Below are positions 23,101 through 38,100 of a stretch of DNA of 64,000 nt, one piece after another. A program made the position numbers and the translations under genes. This DNA comes from Brachycybe producta (lineage: Eukaryota > Arthropoda > Diplopoda > Playtdesmida > Andrognathidae): contig JAUPFP010000005.1 in the NCBI GenBank assembly GCA_036925085.1, positions 272,501-336,500 of the forward strand, given 5' to 3'. The notes under the pieces are model-generated. The model saw nothing but the letters and a program-made list of their open reading frames with translations. It did no database searches and had not been told where the DNA came from. Position 1 is the stretch's first letter. Each line of letters begins with the position of its first letter.

Positions 23101-26100
23101 CTTATGGTCGTTGGTCCACTCGTACTGGTTGGCCACTTCCTCGAATTCTTCCAGGAAGGGACGGAAACCTGTCAATCCATTGAATTTTTGAATTGAGTCG
23201 GCTGGATGATGACCACTGTACTTATTGTAGTCTTCAACTGAGTGTTCTCTGGGAGTAGGCCTATAGACACCATCTTGGATGTTGGCCATCTCAGTGTACA
23301 TCGAGGCTGCCGCCTGTGGTGGAAATCGAGGCACATAAAATAAAGTACCTTGGTTCTGATCGTGATCTTGCTCTTGTTCCGGGGTGCCGAGTGGCGACCA
23401 CTACGTGCAGCCCGGACACGAGTGTTGAGATTCAGTGCATGTCATAGTTGGTGGCTCCGCATGCTCGTCTGTGATGCGGATTATCTGACTGCTTTCTACG
23501 TGAATGTTCGGTGGTTTGCAGAGTACGTGGCCAGTCAGGGTGGTGCGGCAGGTGACGTGGGTGTGGTGTGTTTTGTCTGTTGCGTCGATCGTGATGTGGA
23601 CCGTAGGACTCTCGGTAGCCATAATAGGAAGTTGAAGATTCGTCGGAGTCATCACGATGTCGGCGAGCGCGTGTCATTTGTCGTGGTGGAGTCCATGAAT
23701 TCTAGTCGGCCTGGGTGTTGGCAAGGCTGGAAACTTGCATTGTTAGCACGTCCAGTCGTGAAAAGAACTCGTCAACGCTGCGACCGACAGGTTGTGGCGG
23801 TGGCATTGCATCAGCAATGATGGGATTGTCCAGCGAATCCTCTCGGGAACCCTGGTGATCAGGCAGGTTGTTGGCGGATCCGTGTGTGGCAGCCATGATG
23901 GGTGATGCAGCGTGTTGATGAACAAGTCTGGCAAAGTCCAAGTCGGTTTGTGCAGCTCCGAGGATTCTCGAGTACACTTTGAGCAGTGGTAGTCAGTTCT
24001 GAATTGATGTTCAGTATGAGGTGGCTCATTGAACACGTAGTCGTGAGGTTCGTCGTGTAGATGTAGGTCGGCATGCATCGGTAGATAGTGATCTGTAGGT
24101 AACTGACACCCTCGTACTCATACACTGAGTGGCGATGGGTTACCTATGCTTAATGTGTGTAACCTAGTTGTCTTTCAGTCCAGTGGCGTATCAGATTGTT
24201 GTATTGACTGAAGTGTTCTTCTTCAGTTGGGCATCTGTTGACTGATGGTTCCCAAATGGTGCAGAATGTAAGGTTGAGTTCTAAAGTCCCCAATAAAAAC
24301 AGCACATGTACAATGCAAAATCTGAACGTGGTAGACCACCCAATCAAATATTGCACTGGTTGAAATAATAAACAGTGTGAAAAGTGAAGTTAGAATTGCA
24401 GTAACTGTACACTTTTAGATTCACTTGAAATAAGGAGTAAGAGTGTGTGTGTAGAGAACACACAGACAGAAGCCCAAGATGGCTGGACTTCCACAGAAAA
24501 AGAACAGACAAGGAGGTAAAAGTCCAAGATGGCTGGGCTTTTATAAAAAGAGAACAGTTGAAGAACGATGACAATGACGACTGTTTAGTGAAGCAAGGTG
24601 TTTTCTAAACAACAAGAAATGTTCAGCTTGATGAAATTTGATGTCCTCTAAATGAAAAGACGGTCAAGAGCAAGTGAGGAACTATGATGAGTGAGGAGAA
24701 GAAATCCGGTAGGTGGCATGTGATGTGGCCACTTCCGGTTGGTGATCAATTGTATTGTCTAAAAAGAAGAAATCAATCAGGTGGCACTTTGTAGCCACCA
24801 AGAGGAAATTCACAAAAAGAAAATCCACAAAGAGAAAGAGGAAATTTCTCCAAAAGAGAAACTCCACCAGAGGGCATGCAAGTGCAACCCACTGGAAGAG
24901 GGAAAGAAGAGAACAAAAAGTGAAGAGAAGAATCAACAATGTTCTCACATGGAGTGAAAAACTGCTCCATTGGCACCTTTTTGAAGAACTTCCAGTCGAT
25001 CCACGATGGCGGCTGGCTTCAATGGAGAAAGTTCATGTTGGTGTTCATTGAGATGATGATGGTGAGTTGTTTTGAAGATGATGACTTGGGATACAGGTGT
25101 CCCAAGAGAAACAAGTTGGAGAACAAAAAACAAAAGAACAAAAGGGTGGAACAGGGAGTCCCACGTGTCAAGAAAGCGTAAGGCAGCTAGGTTTGTTTGT
25201 GCTACAATGGCATAGTTTGGCACATTGCAGGGCTGAGTTAAGTTTGAAATTGTTTAGAATAATTACACGTGGTGATTGTCCTAAACCGCAGTCCAGTGAT
25301 ATTCATAAAGCACTATATATGGGCAGGGCTGACCACTCAAAGAAAATTAGGGAGATTTTTGCTACGACAGATTCATATTATTGGTCTTTTTCCTAGAGTT
25401 ATAAGACAATGGGACTCTCTTCCTGAGGCAGTGGTGAATGAAGATAATTTTGTTTTATTGGATTGACATTTGTATATTCATTTTGTTTTTATATATGTGC
25501 ATGTATATGTGCTTGACAATGCTTAATGCTGCATATGGACTTTCATGTCCCTCTGCCATAGGCCTATTTTGGGTACTTATAGTAATCGTAATAGTAATTA
25601 ATGGAAAACTCACCTCGAAAATTAAAAACAAAGAAGGGTGAAGGGTAATAGGGGTTTTGAGAGGCACACACATCTCAAAAGACACATTAAAAGGTGTATA
25701 GACAAGTAGATGAGGTTTGTTTATTCATCGCACAATGATACGGAGTTTGATGAAAAAATGCACCTCAGAGAGTAAAAAGAATGTCTTGAGGTTTGCCTAA
25801 TTACCAACCAATGATACGGAGGATGATAAATAGGGTGCCCTTGGAAATTGAAAGACGAATCAAGTAAAAGGTTGTGATGATGGAAACATAAAAACACATA
25901 ATACACAAACAAAGATGGAAACACGTGTCCATAATCGTTGCCTCCGTGTTCCCCCGAGTGCTAAGCAGATGGCAGACAAAAGTTCTTTCTACACGTGCCG
26001 CTCACAATGAAGTGAGGTTCTATCTGGCAGACCATCCCTCCGTATTAGTTTGCTCTGCTTTGGCGTGAACAGGTCAAAGAACCGTGCAGTCGACCAGTGA

Positions 26101-29100
26101 TGTGTGTGATCACTGAGTCTTTTTCAACACGAATCAACAGAATCGGCGCCATGCGGTCGACCATTGATGCAATTGCTGGTCTCTCTCAACATGTAGCTCC
26201 TACATGAAAAGGACGAACGAGGGATCGTGAGGCACAATCACGAAACTTAAGACGATGGACATCTTCTGTCGACCGGTCGGGGAAGGCAAAATGAAAGCCT
26301 ACCCCGCACCTCCACCAAATGTGAGCATGAGGCGGCCACTTGACTTTTTCGAGCAGTTCGTTATGCTCTCTTTTCTGTAACTCGTCCCTTCTCTCGATCG
26401 CGCAGTGGCTGCATGGAGAAGATTTGAGCTACAGAGGTAGTCGGACGGTGATGGATTGTGTAACAACCCGACTGGGCTCGTTACAATACCCCTGGTAAAA
26501 CTGCCCCGTTTCACCGAATCCAGACTCCATCGGGGCTGGGATCACAGTCCCCTGGTTAAGCGATGGTCCGGAGTCTTCCTCGCCGCAAGTCGACGGTGAC
26601 TTTCCGCTGAACCGACGAAGAACCCACGGTGAATGCCCGATGAATCTCACTGTGGAATCTGACGCGAAGTACTGGCCGCACAGGATGGTGAAGTGCCGGC
26701 GTAATTCCACCGGCATACCCCCACCCTCCCCACAGATACTTCCCCAGAATAAATTACTTGTGACACAGTGTAGTAGATAAAATATAAAACAATTTTAATC
26801 AAGAAACACAAAGCAGCATCTAACAAACAAAGGAATCATTAAAATGGCGGCCATCTTGGCCACCTGGAATCACATCAGCCATTCTTCTTCACTTAGGGTC
26901 TCACTACACTCCCTCCTTAATGGCTGCCTTGCCATTAAGTACCTCCAGGCTGCTCCACCTGGGGGTTGATAGTGACCCTACCTGGAGTTCATGTCATCTG
27001 CCGGGCTGCCTACTATAGCAGCCTAGCAGACGACATCAGGGTTTGTTTCTTGCTCCTCCTAATTAAAGAACGAGCAAAACTGGCTCGTGACAATTGTAAT
27101 CATCCTTCTGCATATGGGTGTAATACATCAGAAGGGTGGTGACCATCCACCAATTTTGTTACCAATGAAAATTGTGAGATCAAAGGTGACCTCACTGTAA
27201 CCCACGTGGGTTAATTTATTCATTGAACAAAAGTATGATGTGATCATGCAAGCTTTCCTGACTGGCAACTTTTGTGTTCAGGGGTTTTGGTGAAATTTGA
27301 TGATTTTTCACAAAAATCAGGTAAACAGAACAAAATTGAAAATTCTAATGTAGCCTATGAAGAAGCCCATTTAAAGATGTGTATACTGGTTAATTTTCAA
27401 TATTTTAGAGTGTCTAGTTTCTGAGAACATTCGTGCACAAAGGAAGGGAGGGAGGGATAAAGAGAGTCAGCCTTTAGAAAATTATGATATTAGATATTAA
27501 GCCCCGTCTTTCTGTGTTTCCTATTGTCTGTGATCTAATGCTGTACAAAAACCAAGTCGGAATTTATATAAATTTGAATGAATGAACCGCTTTTTTTTCT
27601 CAAGGTCAACTATATGTTGCACACTCCCCATCCAAGAACCCCATACTATTAAATTGGAGAGGGGAAAAGGTTGGAAAGTGTAGAAGGGGGATAGAGAGAA
27701 AAAGGGGGAGGGGAAACTGAAATTGAAATGAAAGGAGTAAAAAAGGAGCAAACGACGTGCATGCGTACACCAGAGAAAATGAAAAACTCATTTTCTCTTT
27801 TAAATATAAAGAGTCGGGGATAATAGTAGCAAAATTAAACTACAGTTTATCACAGGCAATTGTGCCCAGCATTAGAATTTCTTTTGCTCAGCCCTTCTAT
27901 GAACGTCATCGATTTCTAATTGGTTTGTTACTTGGTCTGATGTCATAAAAGGGCGGAGGAAAAGAAATTCTAATGCAGGGCACAATTGCCTGTGAATTTT
28001 TTGATACCGTCATTTATGACGGGTTACCCCACTAGTTAATTACAGTGTTTAAGTAATGCTTGTTTTTTTTTAGCAACACTCTGGTCACACCTTCAAACCG
28101 TTGGAAGAGGTTTACGAAAAGCATGTGAATGAAATTAATCAAGGTGTATCACAACTAAGACGCCGTCTCGTTGAATTGATCAGTCTTATCCAGGAAGTGG
28201 TATGTTTGTAATTATAAAGTGAACCTCATGAAACATTGTTAAAATTGCTTATTACAAATAGTACCATGTCAATTCACACAATTTCTACATTATCTACATT
28301 GTACGCGATTGTTCAGCACATCTAAATGTAGTTAAATATTAAATATTTTCTTTTTGTACATAATTTTTTCATAGCAACAGTTTCCCTGCTAAATTATTTT
28401 TTTACCTGGCTCCCCACAAATCACTTACCTTGCCCTGAGACATCGTAGCTGAGTGGCTCGCCAAACAGATACCTAAAGCTGATTTATTGAATAGTATTTA
28501 GTTAGTCCTTTTCAAGAGTACACAGTATAGTGACTTAGTCCAGGGATTTTACTAAAAAAATAACTCCATCATCCAGTGCAAAAAAAATGTGTGGAAATGA
28601 TAATGCAACAGGGGCATGACTTTAAGTATATAGGATTAGTCGTACACAATGATGGTGACATATATTTAGAGTTTACAAACAGGATCAAGATAGGTTGGCA
28701 TGATTTGGAGACAGGCTTGTGGGATATTATATGACAAGAGAATGCCAATAAAACTAAAAGGCAAGTTTTATAGGACAGTGATTAGACCATATTTGTTGTA
28801 TGGGTTAGACTGTTGGGCAACCAAGGAGAGGCAAGAGGATAGACTGAATGGCTGAAATGCAAATGCTAAGGTTTATATAGAATAGGATCAGAAATGACTG
28901 TCAGAGGGAGTGTAGCCATAGCAAGCGTAGTAGAAAAGATGCAGGAAAATAGGCTGAGGTGGTTTGGGCATGTAATTAGGGGTGGGTGGATGAGCTGCAG
29001 AAACAGGTAATGAGTTGGGACCTGGGGTTTAAAAGGAGCATATGAAGAACCAAACAAGACTGGAACATGGTGGTAAAACAGGATATGGGGACATGTGCTG

Positions 29101-32100
29101 TTTCTGGGAGTTTGGCACAAAATCGAAAGGAGTGGAAAGCTAGAACCCGTAAGGCCGACCCTGGTATTACAGTAATAAGTGCAGAAAATGATGATGATGA
29201 ATAACAGTTAATTACAAAATTAGTATACTATGTTATGATCTAAAAGTAAAATATCTCATCCAATATTAAAATTTGTTTTGACAAAATGAACAAAGTACTA
29301 GAACTTTTTCACAAATGTTTGTTTCAGTATATTAGTAGGTGCATTCATTGTTTTTTAAAAAAAATCATTCTCGTAAGTTTTCTGCTGATCCTTTTTTTCA
29401 AAGATCAAAAATAATGAAAAAGCTGTTTTGTTATTTGTGGTTTATGAATCCATAATGGCTTGTTTGGTATCCATGAATCAGTCTTGGATTAACGATTTCA
29501 GGGGTATTTGTGATGTATTTGGCAACTTTTCGGTTCTTGTATACAGTGTGAAACACGCCACAAATATTGTAAAAATAATGTATGTCACACTTCATACTTT
29601 TCAAGAAAAACACGTTTTGCGTCAGACATTCGAATATTGGGAATTATTTTCTCTCAGTAATTAATGGCCGTATCTCGAAATAAAAACATAGGAGTTTAAT
29701 TATTTTGTCATTACTACACATGGTTTAATTTTCATCAAAATCTGTAACTATGATGGGTGGGGCCTGCACCCTTATCTGCACCAACCCAGCATTATAAACT
29801 GATTCATGCAAATCAGCAAAGTTTTATAAAGGGACTTATTTGGCACTGGTTTTGGTATACATTCACATAAAGCTGGATAATCAAGCCTGTATTTCATTAA
29901 TGTTATTTGACTTTATATAGTTAATTCAAGCACTTACTGCTGATTTCTTCCCTTGTTCCATGGAGGGACATTAAAGAAAAAAGCTAAACTTCAAATTTCA
30001 AAACCTCGTTTATGCATTGAAAAAATGCACTGCTAATTGTTGCTGTTAATTTTTTAGGAGAGAAATATTGAAAGTGTCAGAACTGCTAAGGATGAAAAGG
30101 TGCGCGAGATTCGAAATGTTGTTGAACTGATAATTACTCGTCTTGATGCTCATTTAAAAAGCAAACTTCTCACATTAATGGGTGAGTTTGGTAAAATTGC
30201 AATAGCAATTTTATTTTACAGTCAAAGTAAAAATTACTAAAGCTCTTCTAATTTTAATGATTTGATGCATTTGTTAAGGGTAAATTGGCATATGAAAAAG
30301 TTCTTACTGTATGTTTTAATATTCTACTGTAGGTCAAAAGAATTCTCTGACTGTTGAGACAGAACAGTTAGAGACGATTTTGCAAGAGCTTGAGAAGAAC
30401 TTGCAGCTGTCTTCAAAGAGTGAACTGATTAACAGAAGTACTGAGTTGCTGGAGGTCATTAACCAAGTTCACCGAAAGCCAACAGCATCTTTTGTCACTG
30501 CACCTGTACCAGCCGATTTTGCTAGGTGAAATATTATGTTTCCTATATAGTTTGGTTTTGGGGTAGGTTGAATAGCCAAATGATTGCCTTAAGTGTATAA
30601 CCTTAGGTGTTGGTTTTGGCTGGTAATTGTCATTAATTTTACAAAATATACTTACTAGGATTATGCTTAGAGCTTAATAAATTTTTCATGACAACTTAAA
30701 AGTATTTTTAAAGTAAAAATAAAGTCATTTATAAAAGAAACACATCACATTAAGTTACTTGTCAGAAAAACTGCTTTTATAGAGTAGTTTATAATGATGC
30801 ACTACCAAATGACATGATTTTTTTTAATAAATCATATTTTTTTATTAGATTGCAAAGGTAAGTTTTTAGTTTTTGTGGTTAACAACATGGTACTAATACA
30901 AGCGAACCAAAGAAGTTTGACTCCCACCAGGGGGACCATGCAATTTCTAATACTGTTCTTCTTAGTAACAGTAACCATATTGAATATCTGACAAACATTC
31001 AAGCTATTTCTACTGTCAGATTTAAAATAAGCTTATCATATATTATATGTCAACCGAAAAATCCTGAGCTTTGAGAAATTACTTTTTTGGACCCTGGTTA
31101 CTTTTTAAAGCAACTTCACTATGGCTCTGATGCTTTTATAGGCAGGGTTGTATTTGGTATAGAATGGGGTTTGACATAGCCTTTTCTGAAATTAAAAGGT
31201 ATGTTCAACATAAGGCATACAAGTTTTGTGGTCAATATGTTAGGATTTGACTACGATATTATTAATGTGTCACTTGGGTATCATGTTTAACGACCTGACT
31301 TGGGTCCGCCACAACACCCAGGCAAAACTTCCCCTTCTTACCGGATCCTGACTCTGTTAGGGGCCGGGATCGTAATGCGGACTGCCCTCTTGTCGTCACG
31401 TGATCCCTAGGTGACAACGGGCTGGAGTCTCGGTGACTTCCTGCCAACACGACGAAGAACCCACGGTGGATCCCCGATGGATCCCACCGTGACACCCGAC
31501 GTGAAGTACCGGCCGAACAGGACAGTGTTGAGCCGGCGTATCCCCCATGGGCGTACTTCACCCTCCCCATGTTTACTTCCCCAACGGACATAGTGTGTAG
31601 TTGAAAATAAAGATATTTTATTCAGTACAATAAAAAACACTTACTCAGAGATTCAGTTAGTTATGCAAAACAATTATCTGCTCGACTCCTTGTCCAGCAG
31701 AGCCAAAAACAACCCACAACCAAAGAGAACAAAGGAGATGAATCTGGCGGCCATCTTGGCCACCTGAAGAACACAATGTCAGCATACACTCTCCTTTCAA
31801 GTCTAAAACACACTGCTCCTCTTAATGGCTGCCTTGCCATTAAGTACCCCCCAGGTGGAGCAGCCTGGGGAGTACGACATTAAGACTTTAGGATTGCTCC
31901 TCCTAATTAAAGGAGTAAAACTGGGTCGTCACACATGTTAAATCTTCTTTGCTTCATAATACCAGTACCTTCTCTATACCAATAGACATTATCATTGATA
32001 AATTTGTTTCATTTCAGTGAAATTGTTCCGCAGTATGACAGCAGCACATTCGTAATAAGTAACTTTGGCATTCTACAACAAAAAGCTGATCCAGTTTACA

Positions 32101-35100
32101 GTCCACCTTTGGTTGTGAACAGTCTTCGCTGGAGACTGAAAGTATATCCAGTAAGCATTGTTTATAATTTATAAAATTTTAATATTACGATGAGTTAATT
32201 GTCAACCCCTCACTTGGCAGAAATGTCCCTCTACCCACATCTGCCCTTCTGTTCACCTTCAAGCTTTTCTTAATAAAATCATCTTTCCTAGAAGCTATGC
32301 TTTTATGCAAATTAGAACTTCACAACTAACTTTGACTATTTATAAGGTAATAATGGTTGCCCAGGTTGGCCATTGGTGGGCCTCTCCAGAGGCAGACACA
32401 ACATTGGCCAGTTACCATTTTAATGGGAAAGTTGCTGTTTACTTTTTGTCTTTCCTGGCCACCTAGAGGTCGTGTCACAACTGGTGAATGCTTGGGTAAC
32501 ATTGGTCAATCCTCGGAATCCCTCACCTCCAATTCCAGTGACACGGCAGGAAAACGATAGAACAAACAGGTTCATCGTTGGATCCACACAGTCATTGGGC
32601 ATACGAAGCATGGTTGCAGTTGTTAAACTTGTACTCCCGGGTAAAAAAAACCAAACAACCGCCCCAGTAACAACGTGACACAAAGGCAGGAGTAAAAGAT
32701 AAAACGTTTTATAACTTACACAAGTAACGGAGGAATAATTATTTACATAATTGCAGGCCGAATTGGCCAGCAGGCAACCTGTTATACAAAACAAAGAAAA
32801 ACCACAGCAGCTACTGTTGCCCATGTGGGTGAAGGCCAGCTTGGCCTCTGGCAGGTCGTTGCTCTCACTGGGTCACCTCTACACAGACTGCCCCATATAA
32901 TGGCCCACCTAGCCTTTATATACTCCAGGATACTCCCCCTGGGGTTGGACCAATGTAACCTATCGAAGCATGCGAGTTGAGCATTTAACTACTTCAGTTG
33001 ATCCAGTGCTGAGTAAATCTAACCTTAACCCTCTTGTAGTTGTGCATGCTGTCACTAATAACCTCAAGATGGATGCACCAAAAGGGATAGCTGAGTGACA
33101 TAAGCACTTTTCCCAACCCTGCAGTCCAGGAGATCTTACAAGATAGCCTTCACCTGACTGCAGCTGGTAAGGACTTACTGAGCTCTGTTCTCTAGAAATC
33201 TGTTTGTTGTCATGTCCAGGAAAAGTTGTAATTTCAAAATGCCCTGCTTCAAGGAAGAAAACTCGTTAAGTTTCTTGTAGCAAATGATTATTGTTTCCAT
33301 AATTGAGCAAAGCAATGTGAGATTGTTTTAAGATAATCTGAAAACAGTAAACATATTGTGTTCTCAGTGGCATCTACAACTAATCCGTAGTAAAGGCAAG
33401 GTTATGCTTGTTTCCCATAAGCATAATCCATATCAGGCAGATAATTAATGAAGCAGGCTTTCTGTTTGATCATATTGATACCCTTATATACAATTGTTCG
33501 TCAATTCCTAGAGATTTTTTTTCATCAAAGCAGTTCATTGTTCATATATGAAATTGAACGTGGGGCAGTGATGAATTTACCTACTAGGCTTTTAAAAAGA
33601 ATGAAACTAATGTAACAACCCGACTTGAGCTTGTTACAATACCGGCAAAACTACTCCGTCTTACCGCTTTCCTGACTCCCTCGGGGGCTGGGATAGTAGC
33701 GCTAGCGGCCCTCTTGCTTCCACGAGTCCCTGGGTGGCGTCGGTCGAGTCGTCCACGCCGCAAGCCGCCGGACGAACAGCCGACGAACCGACGAGAGAAT
33801 CTACGGTGAATTCCTGATGGATCTCACCGTGGAGCCGATGCGGAGTACCGGCCGAAACGACAAAAAACAGGACGGTGAAGGACCGGCATATGCTCACCGA
33901 CATAACCCCACCCTTTCCGCAGTAACTTCCCCAAATAACGACACATGACACCAGTGTAGGTAAAATAAATAAAAGATGATTTATTCAATAAAAGACTTAC
34001 TATGAATTATAGCAATATCTGCTGGCTACTCCAGCCAGCAGAGAAGATCACCAAAACCCCACAACAAAGCAAAAAGATGATCCAAGAGAACAAAGAAGAT
34101 TGATGAATGGTGGCCATCTTGGCCTCCAGCAAACAGATAGTACATCCTCTTCCACTTCAGGGTCTAACCACACTGCCCCTCTTAATGGCTGCCTTGCCAT
34201 TAAGTACCCCAAGCTGACCCTACCTAGAGTTCATGTCGTCTGCCGGGCTGCCTACTACAGAATCCTAGCAGACGACATCAGGATTCAGTTCTGCACCTCC
34301 TAATTAAAGAAGGAGCAAAACTGGGTCGTCACACTAATGAACTTTGTAATAGCAACAATTTTATTAATGATGAATGTACTTTATAGGATGGAAACGGTGT
34401 TGTAAGAGGAAACTATTTATCTGTATTTTTGGAATTATCAGCTGGATTACCTGAAACATCAAAGTAAGTTAATATAGGCATGTTTTCGTTTTTCAATTTC
34501 TTAGTCTTAGGTCTACGACGACATATATGTAAATGAAATAGTACCCGAACTCTGATAACTTCAAAATGATGCTGTAGACAAATAATTCGATGAAGCTTTT
34601 TTTTAATAAATAGATAACTAACAAACACCCAAATTAATTGCAATTAATGCACAATTACAGTGTATCATTTGATGAAATTGTTCATTTGAATTCAACAATA
34701 TTTTAATAACGTCATAGAGTAAATCTTGGACCCTGTTTGATGCCATTTCATACTTCTGGATGTTATGTTTGTTTTTGTCACGGCCCGACTTGGAAAACTT
34801 TATTGAAAAATTGTGTATTTAATAAATTATTATTATATGTACAGTGTATGTTATTTACCCATGGGACATTAGCCCTAAATGGGCAATGGCAATAGCAGTA
34901 GTTATAACCATTATTTATTCTTTAAGAGACCTTTGACAAAAAATGATATTCCTTTAAACAACAATTGAGATAAATCCACTCACTATACTAGTACAAATGC
35001 TCTAAAGGGGCATTTAACCCAAAGTGGCAGTTCACCTAGATGTATGTTACCAAAATAGACATATGTCTCTGAAAAGGGCGTTTGACCTAAAAGGACATAA

Positions 35101-38100
35101 CATAACCTAAATTTATGTCGCCTAAAGGGGAATTTGTGACGTAAACGGGCATGCCACCTAAAAGGTTATTTGCTCAAAAACTATCTGCCTTAAGATAAAT
35201 TTTGACCAACGACGTCTTAGATGTGCAACCTACTGTAGATACGTTTGTTCAAAGACTATTTGTAATAAAGAGACATTCTAACTAAAAATGGCAATATGCC
35301 TGGGATAATGGAATAATGCCTGGAAATAAATTTTCCTGAAGGCTCATTTGCCCAAAAAAAATTTTATTAATTTTTTTATAATTATTTTTTACAAGATACG
35401 AGTATCGTGTTGAAATGATTCATCAAAGATCGCGTGATTCATCAAAGAATATAACAAGAGAATTCGCTTCAGACTTTGAAGTTGGTGAATGTTGGGGTTA
35501 TAACAGATTCTTTAAATTGGATTTGTTGGCATCGGAAGGATTTTGGAATATAGAAGCAGACACACTTATCCTACGATTTCAAGTTCGTCCTCCAACATAT
35601 TTCCAGAAGTGCCGTGATCAACAGTGGCAAATAAACCAGTTAATGGCAGCACAAATACAGCACCAAAATCAAATAAGTGATCTCAAGGAAGTATGTTCAA
35701 TTTTTTTAAAAAAAAATTGTGTCATTGTACCCATTATTATAATACAGATGAATTTTTACATGTTAAAGAGACCATTACCTCCAGGAATTTTTCGAAATAT
35801 TCTCAAGACTTACCCAACGGTTGCCACAATGATTTTTAAAATTTACAGTTAAGTCATTAATATAATTAAAAATCAATTAACTTCATATAAAAGGACTTTT
35901 AAAAGATAATGTGCCACCAAACAACAGACATTTGGCAATAGAAAAAAACAAAACAAAGTATACTCCTCTACTCAAATTTTGATGTTGTCACCTCACATTA
36001 CTTTGAACTTTGAAATTCAAATACATGTATCCTCTATTCATTTCAACTTACTATGGATTGAATATTTGTAATTATACCACGTGCCACGTGGCTCTTGAGT
36101 TGATTGGAAAGATGTATTGAGTTTAATATGACTAGGGAATCCATCTATTAGATTAAGGAATTATGGAAATGTGTGGTGACAACATTTGCCATTAAATTGA
36201 TGGGTAGACTTTCGTTTTTAGAAATTTAAATTGCCGTTGTTTTGTGACTCATGAAAAGTCACTTCCTTTTTAAGTTTTTTTATGATTTTATTTACTTATT
36301 TTTAATTTTAAAAATCATTTTGGTAATCGTTAACTAAGTCTTGACACTATTTCAGCAAAAAAAATCCTGATGGTAATGGTCTCTTTGAGAATCCCCTTAA
36401 GTTTTAAAATATGTTATTTGGTTTCACATGTTTTAAAGTGTTCACATATGAAATTGATCATTGTTGACGATAACATCCATGAACCGCCCCATGCACGTTG
36501 ACTTTGTCTCCGAGCGGTAAAAATAAAATAGGCGCATGCACGTAGACATTGAAAGACGTTGGAAGGATCTCTGGCCTGTTTGGCTTAGAGGGTTTTTATA
36601 TGTTGTCCTGCAGTTGGTCTGAATTAAAATTGTTCCCTAGGTAGGAGTGCAACAGCTCAGGGATATACACATTTGCCCTAAAGACACTTGCTGTATACAG
36701 TACACATTTGCCCTAAAACCATTTGCCCTAAAGGGACATTTGCCTTAAATTCACTTGTCCTAAAGGGACATTTGCTCTAAAACCATTTGCCCTAAAGTAC
36801 ATTTGCGCTAAAACCACTTTTTTGTTCAATTAGGGCAAGTGTTCGTTTAGGGCGCCTTTAAGGGTGTCTTTAGGGAAAATGTTTTTTGTGCAAATGATTT
36901 TAGGAAAAGTGTCTATAGGGCAGATGTCCCTTTAGGGCAAATGGCCCACACAATGTGTAATTTTAAGTGTGGCCTCTCACCAAGTGTGGTGCATGTCGTT
37001 TAAATTGTTTATACCACACGTTATGCTTTGATAATAAACGAACGATGTGTTGTTTGTTAGAAGCGATATCGTGCTAAGCACATTATTTTATGTGACATAA
37101 TTCGAGTACTGGACCAGGTGATCGACCAAGCTGAACTGATATTTTTAAAGAATAAAGGCAGCTTTTATTCGACTAATACTAGTTTCAAAATGTTAAAATT
37201 AAAAAAGATTCCACATGTTTCCATGCACTGCTTGTTAAATATTATTTTATTGTGTGGTTGAGCACCGTAGCACCCCTGCAGTTGGCGCCCGTGTCACATA
37301 GGCTCATTGCTTAGACTCATTCTGCAACCAAAACAAGGGATGTTGCTTCCCATATGATACACACCTTGCTGTCCTCCTATTATCTTGCCAGTGAATTATG
37401 ACTATATTACCAGGACTTTATATAGGCCGGTTTCCAGTTTGGTTTCTGCTGCTGAATAATCAGAGTAAAGTAGGTTTTACAATCCTCACACAAAACAATT
37501 TTGCTGAGTGCTTCCCTTTCTGATGATTCCTTTTTCAGAGGCTTAAAGTAGCAAACATTAAAATAAAGTTAACCTAAATGAAAAGAAAAAGGAGTAGATC
37601 AAACAGAGCCTCTACCTGCACGTGTGGTTTCCATCTTAGACGCTAACTAGCTATTACCAGATTACATTAAATTATCAAGTGTGCAGGTACTCCAATCTCA
37701 ATAAGTAGAAGCATTGATAGTCTCCAAAATCTACCATTGTTGTATATGACGAAATACACCCTGACTCCAGACAAAATTAAATCCAGGGCTTATGTGACGA
37801 ATCGGTCATTTCATATCAGCATCATTGGGGTTTTATGTTTTTATGCGCGGCCCTGTACTTGTTGTAGATCCGCATCTTTGCTGATGTCCTTCTTTTTCTG
37901 GTCTCTCTTCTGCGCCTGCACTGAGGTTGTGTATGATGTCAAACCGGGAAATTTGAATAACAGAGGAACTTTGTGCTTGGTTGCGTCCCCGTCGAAAGGG
38001 CCTTAGCCAAGCATGAGTATAAAAAGGCGTATTGTTTGAATTTCCAAGTTCTTTCTTGACTATTCGACTTTAGCAACAGACGCTTTTTAAATGTTATCTT

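Noticed and set aside
34780-34800. TGTCACGGCCCGACTTGG as another solo LTR
   Set aside because: Only about 20 bp resemble an LTR end and no second end follows.
37281-37297. Lysine-tRNA-like primer site TTGGCGCCCG as proof of an LTR element
   Set aside because: No paired LTR, target duplication or gag frame nearby; kept only as a weak LTR-like entry.
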